From contig NZ_LKKO01000036.1 of NCBI RefSeq assembly GCF_001455965.1, positions 164,776-228,775 of the forward strand: a DNA stretch of 64,000 nt. Direction: 5' to 3'. Position 1 is the stretch's first letter. Each line of letters begins with the position of its first letter. The notes beneath the pieces are model-generated. The model had not been told where the DNA came from. It did no database searches and saw nothing but the letters and a program-made list of their open reading frames with translations. Source of the DNA: Methylobacterium sp. GXS13 (GTDB lineage: Bacteria > Pseudomonadota > Alphaproteobacteria > Rhizobiales > Beijerinckiaceae). A program made the translations under genes and the position numbers. Positions 40,201 to 48,813 of this stretch are shown here, piece by piece.

Positions 40201-41715
40201 ATGAGCGAGATCGATAGCCACGCCGTGGCAGCCCCCCGCGAGATCGAGCTGAAGCTCGAATGTGCGAGCCCCGACCTGACCGCGCTGGCGGCGCATCCGC
40301 GGCTCCAGGGGGCCGAGCATGCTGAGCCCGAACTCCTCGTGACCACCTATTACGATACGCCCGCGCAGGATCTGCGCGCCGCCGGGCTGACTCTGCGGGT
40401 GCGCAATCAGGGTGGCCGGCACATCCAGACCGTGAAAGCCGGAAGCGGCGGCGTCGGCCTGTTCGATCGGGCCGAGTGGGAGACCGAGATCGCCGGCGAG
40501 GCGCCGGATCCGGCGGCCTGGGCCGAGACCGCGGCAGACAAAGTCCTGCGCAAGGCGGACGCGCCCCTGGAACGGCTGTTCTCCACGCGCATCACGCGTC
40601 GGGTGATCCCGGTCGAGCAGGGCGCTTCGCGGATCCTCGTGACCCTGGATGAGGGGCGCGTCGAGAGCCCGGTCGGCGATGCGCCGATCTGCGAACTCGA
40701 GCTGGAGATCGCCGAGGGCGAGGCCGGCGACCTGTTCGCGCTGGCCCAAATCCTGGCCGAAACCGTGCCGCTGCGCCTGAGCGCCACCGCCAAGAGCGGC
40801 CGCGGCTTCGCCCTTGTGGACGGGACCAGCCCGACCGTGGTCAAGGCCGAGCCGGTCGATCTGCCCGAGGAGGCAAGCGCCGGCGAGGTGTTTCGCCGGG
40901 TTGCCCGCGCCTGCCTGCGCCATCTGCGCCTGAACGAGACGGCCTTCCTGGCGAGCCACGCGCCCGAGGCTCTGCACCAGATGCGCGTGTCGCTGCGGCG
41001 GCTGCGCTCGGCCCTGTCGCTGTTCGCCCCGATGCTGGACGGCGATCCGCGGGCTGTCAGCTTCGGGGACGAGATCAAGCGCGTCACCGAACCCTTCGGA
41101 CACGCCCGCAACCTCGATGTGTTCCTCGGCGACACCCTGCCGAGCCTGGCCAAGCAGCGACCGGACGACGCGGATCTCGTCGCCGTGCGCGAGCTGGCCG
41201 AGGCCGAGCGCGCCAAGGCCTACGAGGGCGTGCTGGCGATCCTGGAAAGCCCGCAATGGCGCGGGCTGATCATCGACGTCGCCGGTTGGATCGAGGCTGG
41301 AGCCTGGGCGACGCAGGACCCCGCCGCGGAGGATGGGCGAGCCTTCGCTGCGCAGGTTCTCGATCGGGCCCGCGATCGCCTGAAGAAGCGCGGCCGCGGC
41401 CTGAAGAAGCTCGACCCGCATACCCGCCATCGCGCGCGGATTGCCGCGAAGAAGCTCCGTTACGGCGCAGAGTTCTTCGCCGGGCTGTACACGAAGAAGA
41501 AGGCTCGCCGCCGCCAGGACAAATTCGGCGCCGCGCTCTCGGACCTGCAGGACCATCTCGGCACGCTGAACGATCTGGAAACCGCGCGGTCGATGATGGA
41601 GAGCCTCGGCGGTCCGCCGATGCCGGGTCCGGACGACGAGGGCACCCGGGAGCTGCTCGTTGCGGCCGCCGAGGCGCGGGCCGAACTGCTCGACGTCAAG
41701 CCGTTCTGGCGCTGA
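40201..41715 (+). CDS. CYTH-CHAD domain protein (inorganic triphosphatase type)
   Basis: A 504-residue two-domain protein. The N-terminal CYTH triphosphate-tunnel domain carries the ExExK signature REIELKLE (Glu14, Glu16, Lys18) and VTTYYDTP and GRVESPVGDAPICELELEI. The C-terminal CHAD domain (about 225-500) has conserved basic and His residues, SHAPEALHQMRVSLRRLRSALSLF and HTRHRARIAAKKLRYGAEFF. CYTH-CHAD proteins hydrolyse inorganic triphosphate, and CHAD domains bind polyphosphate granules. The ATG at 40201 has GAAGAGGAG upstream. It may act with ppk2 (5362-6273) in polyphosphate metabolism. Confidence 0.92.
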   Translation: MSEIDSHAVAAPREIELKLECASPDLTALAAHPRLQGAEHAEPELLVTTYYDTPAQDLRAAGLTLRVRNQGGRHIQTVKAGSGGVGLFDRAEWETEIAGEAPDPAAWAETAADKVLRKADAPLERLFSTRITRRVIPVEQGASRILVTLDEGRVESPVGDAPICELELEIAEGEAGDLFALAQILAETVPLRLSATAKSGRGFALVDGTSPTVVKAEPVDLPEEASAGEVFRRVARACLRHLRLNETAFLASHAPEALHQMRVSLRRLRSALSLFAPMLDGDPRAVSFGDEIKRVTEPFGHARNLDVFLGDTLPSLAKQRPDDADLVAVRELAEAERAKAYEGVLAILESPQWRGLIIDVAGWIEAGAWATQDPAAEDGRAFAAQVLDRARDRLKKRGRGLKKLDPHTRHRARIAAKKLRYGAEFFAGLYTKKKARRRQDKFGAALSDLQDHLGTLNDLETARSMMESLGGPPMPGPDDEGTRELLVAAAEARAELLDVKPFWR

Positions 41716-41749
41716 GGCTGCCCCAGCCGGGCTGCTATCGGCGAAAACG

Positions 41750-41784
41750 GATCCGTACCGGGTGACCACGATCCGGCACGGATC
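41750..41784 (+). terminator. Hairpin after the CYTH-CHAD gene
   Basis: GATCCGTACCGG (41750-41761) pairs with CCGGCACGGATC (41773-41784) at 11 of 12 positions around an 11-base loop, 34 bases after the stop. It could be a terminator. Its core is shared with the palindromes at 5320 and 35825. Confidence 0.5.
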
Positions 41785-41844
41785 TCGCGACGCGCCACCG
41801 ACCGGGATCCGGCCATTCGCCGGAAGACCGGGTGAGGAGCGCGG

Positions 41845-43004
41845 ATGGCCCATGCCTACCGATTCGGGATCGAGGAAGAGTTCTTCCTGGCCGATGCCCG
41901 TACCCGCGGCTCGCCGCGCTGAAAGCGTTCCATGCGGCCGTCAAGGCCCGGCTCGACACGGCGGAGCGCGAGCAGCTGCAGAGCCAGATCGAGATCGCCT
42001 CGCCCCCGACTGCCGACATCGCCGAGGCGCGGGCACATCTCTCAGGGCTGCGCGCAGGCCTCTCCGAAATCGGTTCTGAACGCGGCATCCTGCCCTTTGC
42101 CGCCGGGACGCATCCCACCGCCCGGTGGCGCGACCAGAGCGCAACCGACAAGGCGCGCTATCACGGCATCATGGCCGACCTGCGCATGGTCGGGCAGCGC
42201 AATCTCGTCTGCGGCCTGCACGTCCATGTCGAGGTGCCGGATCCCGGCAAGCGCATCGACCTCATGGGGCGACTGCTGCCGTTCCTGCCGGTACTGCTCG
42301 CGCTTTCGGCGTCGTCGCCCTTCTGGCAGGGCGAACGGACCGGCATGGCCGGCTACCGGACCCGTGCCTACGCCGAGCTGCCCCGCACCGGCCTGCCCGA
42401 GCTGTTCGCCGACCCGGCCGACTATGACCGCTACGTGGACGTGATGACCCGCAGCGGCGCCATCGCCGATGCGACTTTCCTGTGGTGGCAGCTGCGTCCG
42501 TCGCTGAAATACCCCACGCTTGAATTGCGCGTGGCCGACAGCTGCACGCGCCTGGACGACGCGATCTGCATCGCCAACCTGTTCCGGTGCCTGGTGCGCC
42601 GGGTCGTCCGGGACCGAACGCTCAATGCCGGGCTGACCGCCGCCTCGCGGGGCTTCATCCGGGAGAACCTGTGGCGCGCCGAGCGTGATGGCGTGCAGGC
42701 CACGCTGATCGATGAGGCCCGGGAGCAGGCGGTGCCGATGACCCAGATGGTCGAGACGCTTCTCACGGAGACGGCCGAGGATGCCGAGGCCCTCGGCTGC
42801 AGCGAGGTCTGCGCGCGGGCTCGGACCATTGCGGCGGAGGGGTCGAGCGCCGACCGTCAGCTCGCGGTCTTCTCGGCGGCCCGCAAGCGCGGCGCTCGGG
42901 AACGCGAGGCGCTGTCGGCGGTGGTGGATCATCTCGCCCGAGAGACCGCCGCCGGAACAGGCGACGCGGTTGGGGCCACCCGCGCACCGTCCCGACGGCG
43001 TTAG
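41845..43004 (+). pseudogene. Carboxylate-amine ligase (YbdK/GCS2 type) broken by a frameshift
   Basis: The start codon at 41845 opens MAHAYRFGIEEEFFLADARTRG, the hallmark ATP-grasp-like N-terminus of glutamate-cysteine-ligase-type carboxylate-amine ligases, then meets TGA at about 41920. The rest of the enzyme is intact one frame over: LAALKAFHAAVKARLDTAEREQLQSQIE, NLVCGLHVHVEVPDPGKRIDLM, LALSASSPFWQG, YPTLELRVADSCTRLDDAI and the C-terminal helices to 43004. The frames join near 41905-41915; a one-base deletion (or two-base insertion) accounts for it. It may be a true loss of function or a sequencing error. The remaining 360 codons are well preserved, which argues for a recent event. Confidence 0.85.
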
Positions 43005-43248
43005 ACAGGAACCGGGCCCGCCCGAGGGGGGGATTGGCGAGCCCGGGATCCGTCGGACCGCGCTGGGGACGCGGTTGAATGCGTGATTCACATATGCGTG
43101 TTGCCGGAGAATTTCTGGATCACGGCACATCCGGAAATTCGGCTTCGGGTTAAACCCGCGTCGCGTTGACGGGTTGGTCCCCGGCACCTTTCTTCCGCCC
43201 GAAGGTCTGCTATCCCTCGCGCTCCGGCGGACACCTCGAATATTCGGC

Positions 43249-43710
43249 ATGAGCCTTCTGAGCGATATTTTCGGCCGTGTCGGCCGCACCGTGACAGCCT
43301 ATGCGGGTGACAAGGCCCTGATGCTCGCCGCCGTCTCGGCCTCGGCCAACGTGATCGTGGCCGACGGCGAGGTGGCCGGCGAGGAATTCGATGCGGCCCT
43401 CCACGGCCTGCGCGCCGATCCAGTCCTGGAGAAGGGCTACGACGCCCTGATGCTGGAGACCGAGCTGTACGAGGGCATCGCCCGGGCGCGCACGCGCCTC
43501 GGCCGCGCCGAGAATCTGCGCCACGTCGCGTCCATCGTCGAGCGGCCCGTGAGTCAGCGCGAGAACGTCTTCCTGATCGCCGCCGACGTGGCCGACCAGG
43601 ACGGGATCAGCGGCATCGAGGCCACGGCTCTCGGGGAGATCGCCGTCGCCTTGCAGGTCGACGGCGACGGGCTGCTGCGCGCCAATCCGGTGCGGCGGCC
43701 GCCCGCCTGA
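43249..43710 (+). CDS. TerB/DjlA-like helical protein
   Basis: A 153-residue protein of the tellurite-resistance TerB fold. The all-helical core includes DKALMLAAVSASANVIVADGEVAGEEFDAAL (the metal-binding-type acidic loop), then LRHVASIVERPVSQRENVFLIAADVADQDGISGIEATALGEIAVAL. Such domains occur in stress-response and envelope proteins; direct tellurite function is not implied. The ATG at 43249 starts MSLLSDIFGRVGRTV; the frame upstream has no conserved residues. A 244-base spacer before it holds an outer -35-like TTGACG at about 43168. Confidence 0.83.
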   Translation: MSLLSDIFGRVGRTVTAYAGDKALMLAAVSASANVIVADGEVAGEEFDAALHGLRADPVLEKGYDALMLETELYEGIARARTRLGRAENLRHVASIVERPVSQRENVFLIAADVADQDGISGIEATALGEIAVALQVDGDGLLRANPVRRPPA

Positions 43711-43810
43711 CCGGACCGACTGGCATCACCGTTGCTCCCGGCCGGCGCATCACCCGATAACGGTGATGGACACTCTTGTCGCACGGCGCCGCGCCGTGAG
43801 AGGACCCGCC

Positions 43811-45091
43811 ATGGCCGAAACCAACCCGAGCAAGACCCATAACCTGCGCGCCAACGGTGCGCGGCTCTGGGCCACGATCCTGGAGACGGCCGCGTTCGGC
43901 GGCACCCCGGCCGGCGGCATCAACCGGCTGACCCTGTCGGCCGAGGATGGCCGGGTCCGCGACTGGTTCCGGGAAGCCTGCGAGGCGGCGGGGCTCACGG
44001 TCTCGGTCGACGCACTCGGCACCCAGTACGCTCTCCGGCCGGGCCGCGACATGAGCCGCAAGCCCGTGGCCTTCGGCTCGCATCTCGACACCCAGCCGAC
44101 GGGCGGCAAGTTCGATGGCGTGCTCGGCGTACTGGCCGGGCTCGAGGTGATGCGCAGCCTGAACGATGCCGGCCTCGAGACCGAGGCGCCCCTGATGGTG
44201 GTCAACTGGACCAACGAGGAGGGCTCGCGCTTCGCCCCCGCCATGATGGCCTCGGCCGCCTATGCGGGCGAATTCACCACGGTGGAGATCCTCGCGAAGC
44301 GCGACGCCGCCGGCATCACCGTCGCCGAAGCCCTGGACGCGATCGGCTATCGCGGGGCCGAGGATGTCGGCGCGCGCAAGATCGGCGCCTTCGTCGAGCT
44401 GCATATCGAGCAGGGCCCGATCCTGGAGGCCGAGGGCAAGACCATCGGCGTGGTGGAAGGCGGCCAGGGCATCATGTGGTTCGACGGCCTGATCACCGGC
44501 TTCGAGAGCCATGCCGGTACGACGCCGATGCCGCGCCGCCGGGACGCGCTGCTGGCATTATCCGAATTCGCCCTCGCGGCGGAGCGGATCGCCCTGGGGC
44601 ACGCGCCGTCCGCGGTGGCGACGATCGGCGAGGCCCAGATCCTGGCGCCGTCCCGCAACGTCGTGCCGGGCCGCGTCGCCTTCACGGTCGACGTGCGCGA
44701 TCCCAGCTCGTCGACGCTCGACGCCATGGAGGCGAGCCTAAACGAGGCGGCGACCGAGATCGCCGAGCGCCGCCGGCTGGAGATCGCGCTCACCCGGATC
44801 TGGCGCAAGGAGCCGGTGCCGTTCGATCCCGCCATCGTGGCGGCGGTGGATGAGGCCGCCGAAAGCCTCGGGCATGCCCGGCGCCGGATCATTTCGGGGG
44901 CCGGGCACGATGCCTGCAACCTCGCCGCCACGGTCCCGACCGCGATGATCTTCGTGCCGTGCAAGGACGGCGTGAGCCACAACGAATCCGAATCCGCCAC
45001 CCCGGGCGATTGCGCGGCCGGGGCCGACGTCCTGCTGCAGACCGTGCTCCGCCTCGCCAACGCGCCCCGGGCGGAACAGCCCGCGCGATGA
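43811..45091 (+). CDS. M20-family N-carbamoyl-amino-acid or allantoate-type amidohydrolase (first copy)
   Basis: A zinc-dependent amidohydrolase of 426 residues in the allantoate amidohydrolase/N-carbamoylase group. The metal-site motifs are AFGSHLDTQPTGGKFDG (His91), NWTNEEGSRFAPAMM, VELHIEQGPILE and, near the C-terminus, SGAGHDACNLA. A dimerisation domain with FESHAGTTPMPRRRDALLAL sits in the middle. Family members act in purine or pyrimidine/hydantoin catabolism. The ATG at 43811 has GAGAGGA upstream. The downstream paralogue overlaps its stop. Confidence 0.9.
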   Translation: MAETNPSKTHNLRANGARLWATILETAAFGGTPAGGINRLTLSAEDGRVRDWFREACEAAGLTVSVDALGTQYALRPGRDMSRKPVAFGSHLDTQPTGGKFDGVLGVLAGLEVMRSLNDAGLETEAPLMVVNWTNEEGSRFAPAMMASAAYAGEFTTVEILAKRDAAGITVAEALDAIGYRGAEDVGARKIGAFVELHIEQGPILEAEGKTIGVVEGGQGIMWFDGLITGFESHAGTTPMPRRRDALLALSEFALAAERIALGHAPSAVATIGEAQILAPSRNVVPGRVAFTVDVRDPSSSTLDAMEASLNEAATEIAERRRLEIALTRIWRKEPVPFDPAIVAAVDEAAESLGHARRRIISGAGHDACNLAATVPTAMIFVPCKDGVSHNESESATPGDCAAGADVLLQTVLRLANAPRAEQPAR

Positions 45092-46320
45092 TCTTCGCCC
45101 CGGGCATCCAGGAGCGCCTCGATGCGCTGGCGGCGATCACCGCAGAGCCCGGTGCCATCACCCGCCTCTATCTGACGCCGGAGCAGGCGCGGGCCGAGGT
45201 GCTGGTGGCGGGCTGGATGCGCGAGGCGGGCATGACCGTGCGCCAGGACGCCATCGGCAACCTGATCGGCCGGATCGAAGGGCCGGAGCCCGGCGGTCCG
45301 GCCCTCGTCGTCGGCTCGCATCTCGACACGGTCCGGAATGCCGGCCGGTACGACGGGCCGTTGGGCGTCATCACCGGGATCGCCTGCGTCGAGGCGCTGG
45401 CCCGCGACGGGATCCGTCTCCCGCACGCCCTGGAGGTCGTGGCCTTCGCCGATGAGGAGGGGGTGCGCTTCCCGGCGACCCTGACCGGCAGCCGGGCCTT
45501 CGCGGGGCATCTCGATCCGGCTTTGCTCGACGCCGCGGACGCGGACGGCACCACGCTGGCCGCCGCGATGCGGGATTACGGGCTCGATCCCAGCACGATC
45601 GCCACCGCGGCGCGCCGTCCGGACGAAATCTTGGGCTACCTCGAACTGCATATCGAGCAGGGGCCGATGCTCGAGACGGCCGATCTGCCGGTGGGCGTCG
45701 TGACGGCGATCTCCGGAGCCAGCCGCCTCGAATTCACCCTGACCGGCGAGGCCGGCCATGCCGGCACCGTCGCCATGAGCGCGCGGCGGGATGCCCTGGC
45801 GGGCGCAGCCGAATGCGTGCTGGCAGTCGAAGCGCGCTGCAGCGGCGAGGCGCACCTGGTCGGCACCGTTGGCCGCATCGAGGCTCTCCCCGGCGCGGTG
45901 AACACGATCCCCGGGCTGGCGCGCTTCTCCCTCGACCTTCGCGCCCCCGACGATGCCCAGCGCCGCGCCGCGCTGGCCGACATCCGGGCGGCCTGCAAGA
46001 GCATTGCGGATCGTCGGCACCTCGATCTCGGTATTCGCCTGCTGCACGAGGCCGAGGCGGTGCCGGCCGATCTTGTGTTGACCGCGCTGATCCGCGACGC
46101 CGTCACCGCCGAAGGCCTGCCTATTCTCGCCCTGCCGAGCGGAGCCGGCCATGACGGCATGGCCGTGGCGGCCGTCGCGCCGATCGCCATGCTGTTCGTA
46201 CGCTGCCGGAACGGCATCAGCCACAACCCGGCGGAATTCGCGAGCCTGCCGGATATCGAGACCGGGGCCCGGGTGCTGTTTGCGACGATCAACGGGTTCG
46301 GGGCCCGGAGCCGGGTCTGA
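45088..46320 (+). CDS. M20-family allantoate-amidohydrolase-type enzyme (second copy)
   Basis: A 410-residue zinc hydrolase of the same group as its upstream neighbour, with VVGSHLDTVRNAGRYDGPLGV (His78, Asp89), VAFADEEGVRFPATLTGS, YLELHIEQGPMLE, GEAGHAGTVAMSARRDAL and GAGHDGMAVAA. The opening and spacing resemble AllC-type allantoate amidohydrolases more closely than the first copy. The ATG at 45088 forms an ATGA overlap, so both are made from one message. Two related enzymes in one operon suggest consecutive steps of ureide or carbamoyl-amino-acid breakdown; the substrates are inferred. Confidence 0.9.
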   Translation: MIFAPGIQERLDALAAITAEPGAITRLYLTPEQARAEVLVAGWMREAGMTVRQDAIGNLIGRIEGPEPGGPALVVGSHLDTVRNAGRYDGPLGVITGIACVEALARDGIRLPHALEVVAFADEEGVRFPATLTGSRAFAGHLDPALLDAADADGTTLAAAMRDYGLDPSTIATAARRPDEILGYLELHIEQGPMLETADLPVGVVTAISGASRLEFTLTGEAGHAGTVAMSARRDALAGAAECVLAVEARCSGEAHLVGTVGRIEALPGAVNTIPGLARFSLDLRAPDDAQRRAALADIRAACKSIADRRHLDLGIRLLHEAEAVPADLVLTALIRDAVTAEGLPILALPSGAGHDGMAVAAVAPIAMLFVRCRNGISHNPAEFASLPDIETGARVLFATINGFGARSRV

Positions 46321-46376
46321 CCTGCGCCCCGTGGACCGGGTGGACGCCAGCAAAAAAAATCCCGTACAGACGCGCC

Positions 46377-47660
46377 ATGAGCGCACGATCCTATCGCGAC
46401 GCCCGGGGCCGGCCGCTGATCGCGGTGACGGGCATCGGCGTCGTCTCCTCCCTCGGACAAGGTCAGGCCGATACCTGGACGGCGATGAGCGCCGGCCGAT
46501 CCGGCATCCACGCCATCGCGCGGTTCTCGACCGAGGGCCTTCGCACCCGGATCGCCGGCACGGTCGATTTTCTGAACACGGAACCGCTGGTCGCGCCGCT
46601 CCTGTCCGAGCGCTTCGCCGCGGAGGCTGCCGCGGAGGCGGTCGCGCAGGCCGGGATCGGCACGAAGGGCGATTTTCCGGGGGCGCTGTTCATCGCGGTT
46701 CCGCCGGTGGAGATGGAATGGCCGCAGCGTCAGGCCTTGGCCGAGGCCGCAGGCGGCGAGGGCGACGTCGATTACGCCGGCCTGCTCCGGGCCGCGGCGA
46801 CCCGGCGGTTCGATGCCTGGCACGACCTGTTCATCTTCGGCACCGTGGCCGACCGGATCGCCGAAAGGTTCGGCACCAAGGGCTCGCCGATCTCGCTGTC
46901 CACCGCCTGCTCCTCCGGCGCCACCGCGATCCAGCTCGGCGTCGAGGCGATCCGCCGGGGCGAGGCTGCCGCGGCGCTCTGCATCGGCACGGACGGCTCG
47001 GTGAACCCGGAATCGCTGATTCGATTCTCGCTGCTCTCCGCGCTCTCCACCCGCAACGACGTGCCGGAAGAAGCCTCGAAGCCGTTCTCGAAGGATCGGG
47101 ACGGCTTCGTGATGGGCGAGGGCGCGGCCGCCCTGGTCCTCGAGGAGGCCGAGGCCGCGGTCGGTCGGGGCGCGAAGATCCTCGGCTACGTGCTCGGCTG
47201 TGGTGAGAAAGGTGACGGTTTCCACCGCACCCGATCCAGCCCGGATGGGGCGCCGGTCATCGCGGCGATCCGCGCCAGCCTGGACGATGCCGGGCTGGGC
47301 CCCGACGCGATCGACACGATCAACGCCCACGGCACTTCGACCCCGGAGAATGACAAGATGGAGGCCCTGGGGCTCGCCGCAGTGTTCGGCGACCGTGTGC
47401 CGTCCCTGCCGGTCACCTCGAACAAGTCGATGATCGGTCACACGCTGACGGCGGCCGGCGCCATCGAGGCGGCGGTGTCGCTGCTGACGATCCGGAACGG
47501 TCGCATCCCGCCGACCATCAATCACCGGGTGCCGGACCCGGCGCTCGGCCTCGACGTCGTCGAGACCGCTCGGGACCTGCCGGTGCGCACCGTGCTGTCG
47601 AACTCGTTTGGTTTCGGCGGCCAGAACACCTGCCTGGTGTTCGGGGCGGAGCCGGCGTGA
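46377..47660 (+). CDS. Beta-ketoacyl-ACP synthase of the lipid A very-long-chain acyl pathway (FabF type)
   Basis: A condensing enzyme of 427 residues with the Cys-His-His triad: Cys178 in SLSTACSSGA, His318 in NAHGTSTPEND and His355 in KSMIGHTLTAAGAIEA. Together with the downstream SDR, zinc-alcohol-dehydrogenase-like and LpxXL-type genes it matches the acpXL-fabF-adhXL-lpxXL group that builds the C26-C28 acyl chain of lipid A in rhizobia. By that comparison it corresponds to FabF1XL or FabF2XL. It begins 56 bases after the amidohydrolase operon and overlaps the next gene by 4 bases. An A-run lies just before its start. Confidence 0.87.
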   Translation: MSARSYRDARGRPLIAVTGIGVVSSLGQGQADTWTAMSAGRSGIHAIARFSTEGLRTRIAGTVDFLNTEPLVAPLLSERFAAEAAAEAVAQAGIGTKGDFPGALFIAVPPVEMEWPQRQALAEAAGGEGDVDYAGLLRAAATRRFDAWHDLFIFGTVADRIAERFGTKGSPISLSTACSSGATAIQLGVEAIRRGEAAAALCIGTDGSVNPESLIRFSLLSALSTRNDVPEEASKPFSKDRDGFVMGEGAAALVLEEAEAAVGRGAKILGYVLGCGEKGDGFHRTRSSPDGAPVIAAIRASLDDAGLGPDAIDTINAHGTSTPENDKMEALGLAAVFGDRVPSLPVTSNKSMIGHTLTAAGAIEAAVSLLTIRNGRIPPTINHRVPDPALGLDVVETARDLPVRTVLSNSFGFGGQNTCLVFGAEPA

Positions 47661-48415
47661 GCGCCGCCCGCCGCGTCCTCGTCACCGGTGGAGCCTCGGG
47701 CGTCGGCGCGGCGACCGTCCGCGCGCTGGCGGGTTCGGGCTTCGCCGTCGACTTCACCTATCGCTCGTCGATAGAGGCTGCAGAAGGGCTGCTTGCCGAC
47801 CTGCGCGCAGCGTATCCGGATCGGGCCTTCATCGGGCATGCCCTGGACCTCGCCGACAAGGCCGCCCTCGACGTCTTCTGCGATGCCGCCGAGAATGCCG
47901 GCTATTACGGCCTCGTCCACAATGCCGGCCAGCCGAGCGATGCGCTTGCGGCCATGTTCGACCAGGACCGGGCCGAGACGGTCATGCAGATCAACTTCTT
48001 TGCGCTGACCCGGCTGGCCAAGGCGCTGGTCCGCCCGATGACCCAGGCGCGGACGGGCCGCATCATCGCGATCGGCTCCGTGGCCGCGCTCCGCGGCAAT
48101 GCCGGCAACGCCGCCTACGCGGCCACCAAGGGCGCGCTGATCGCCTATTGCCGGACCCTCGCGGTCGAGACCGCCAAGCGCGGAGTCACGGTCAACGTCA
48201 TCGCCCCGGGCTTCGTCGACACCGCCATGATGGCGCGCTACGCCGCCCACCGGGCCGGGATGGAGCGCCAGATCCCCGCCGGCCGGTTCGCCCAGCCGGA
48301 GGATGTCGCCGCGCTCGCCGCCTTCCTGATGGGCGATGGGGCCGCGTACATCACCGGGGCGGTGCTTCCCGTCGACGGCGGCCTGACGGCCATGATGGGC
48401 GTCCACCGCACCTGA
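47657..48415 (+). CDS. 3-oxoacyl-ACP reductase-like SDR
   Basis: A short-chain dehydrogenase of 252 residues with the NAD(P) motif LVTGGASGVGAA, the NAG motif in VHNAGQPSDA, and catalytic Ser and Tyr/Lys in IAIGSVAALRG and AAYAATKGAL. A FabG-like reductase in this position could supply the keto reduction for the elongation cycle of the lipid A very-long-chain acyl group. The GTG at 47657 overlaps the FabF stop, so translation is coupled. Confidence 0.87.
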   Translation: MSAARRVLVTGGASGVGAATVRALAGSGFAVDFTYRSSIEAAEGLLADLRAAYPDRAFIGHALDLADKAALDVFCDAAENAGYYGLVHNAGQPSDALAAMFDQDRAETVMQINFFALTRLAKALVRPMTQARTGRIIAIGSVAALRGNAGNAAYAATKGALIAYCRTLAVETAKRGVTVNVIAPGFVDTAMMARYAAHRAGMERQIPAGRFAQPEDVAALAAFLMGDGAAYITGAVLPVDGGLTAMMGVHRT

Positions 48416-48525
48416 TCTCTTTTGTGTTCGCGTGTCTCCGTCGCAGGCTCACGCCTCTCGCGGCTGCCGTGATAAGTCCGAAGACCTGACTCCCCCCACA
48501 CGCGCCCTGCTTGAGCGACCCGCCG

Positions 48526-48813
48526 ATGCGCGCCCGACTGATTGTTCTCGCCGGATTGTGCCTTGCGGTGCCCCTTGTCCCGTGCGGCGCCAGCGCCGAA
48601 CCGGAAGCCTACCGGATTTCGGGGCTGTCCCCCGGCGAGCCCCTCTCGATCCGCGCCGAGCCGGATGCTGCGGCCGAGCAAGTCGGCGAGATCCGTTCCA
48701 AGGCTCTGGTCTTCGGCTGCACCAACGATACGCCGAGCCGGACGACTTGGTGCCGGGTCAAGGCGGGACGTGTCGTCGGCTGGGCGCGGCGGCGCTATCT
48801 GGCGCCGGAATGA
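48526..48813 (+). CDS. Small secreted SH3-domain protein
   Basis: A 95-residue exported protein with signal peptide MRARLIVLAGLCLAVPLVPCGASA and one bacterial SH3-type domain (about 28-95: YRISGLSPGEPLSIRAEPDAAAEQVGEI to WCRVKAGRVVGWARRRYLAPE). The two cysteines CTNDTP and TWCRV may pair. Such domains often bind peptidoglycan. The ATG at 48526 sits right before the signal; a TTG 15 bases upstream is less likely. It is inserted within the lipid A acyl operon and overlaps the next gene by 4 bases. Confidence 0.8.
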   Translation: MRARLIVLAGLCLAVPLVPCGASAEPEAYRISGLSPGEPLSIRAEPDAAAEQVGEIRSKALVFGCTNDTPSRTTWCRVKAGRVVGWARRRYLAPE

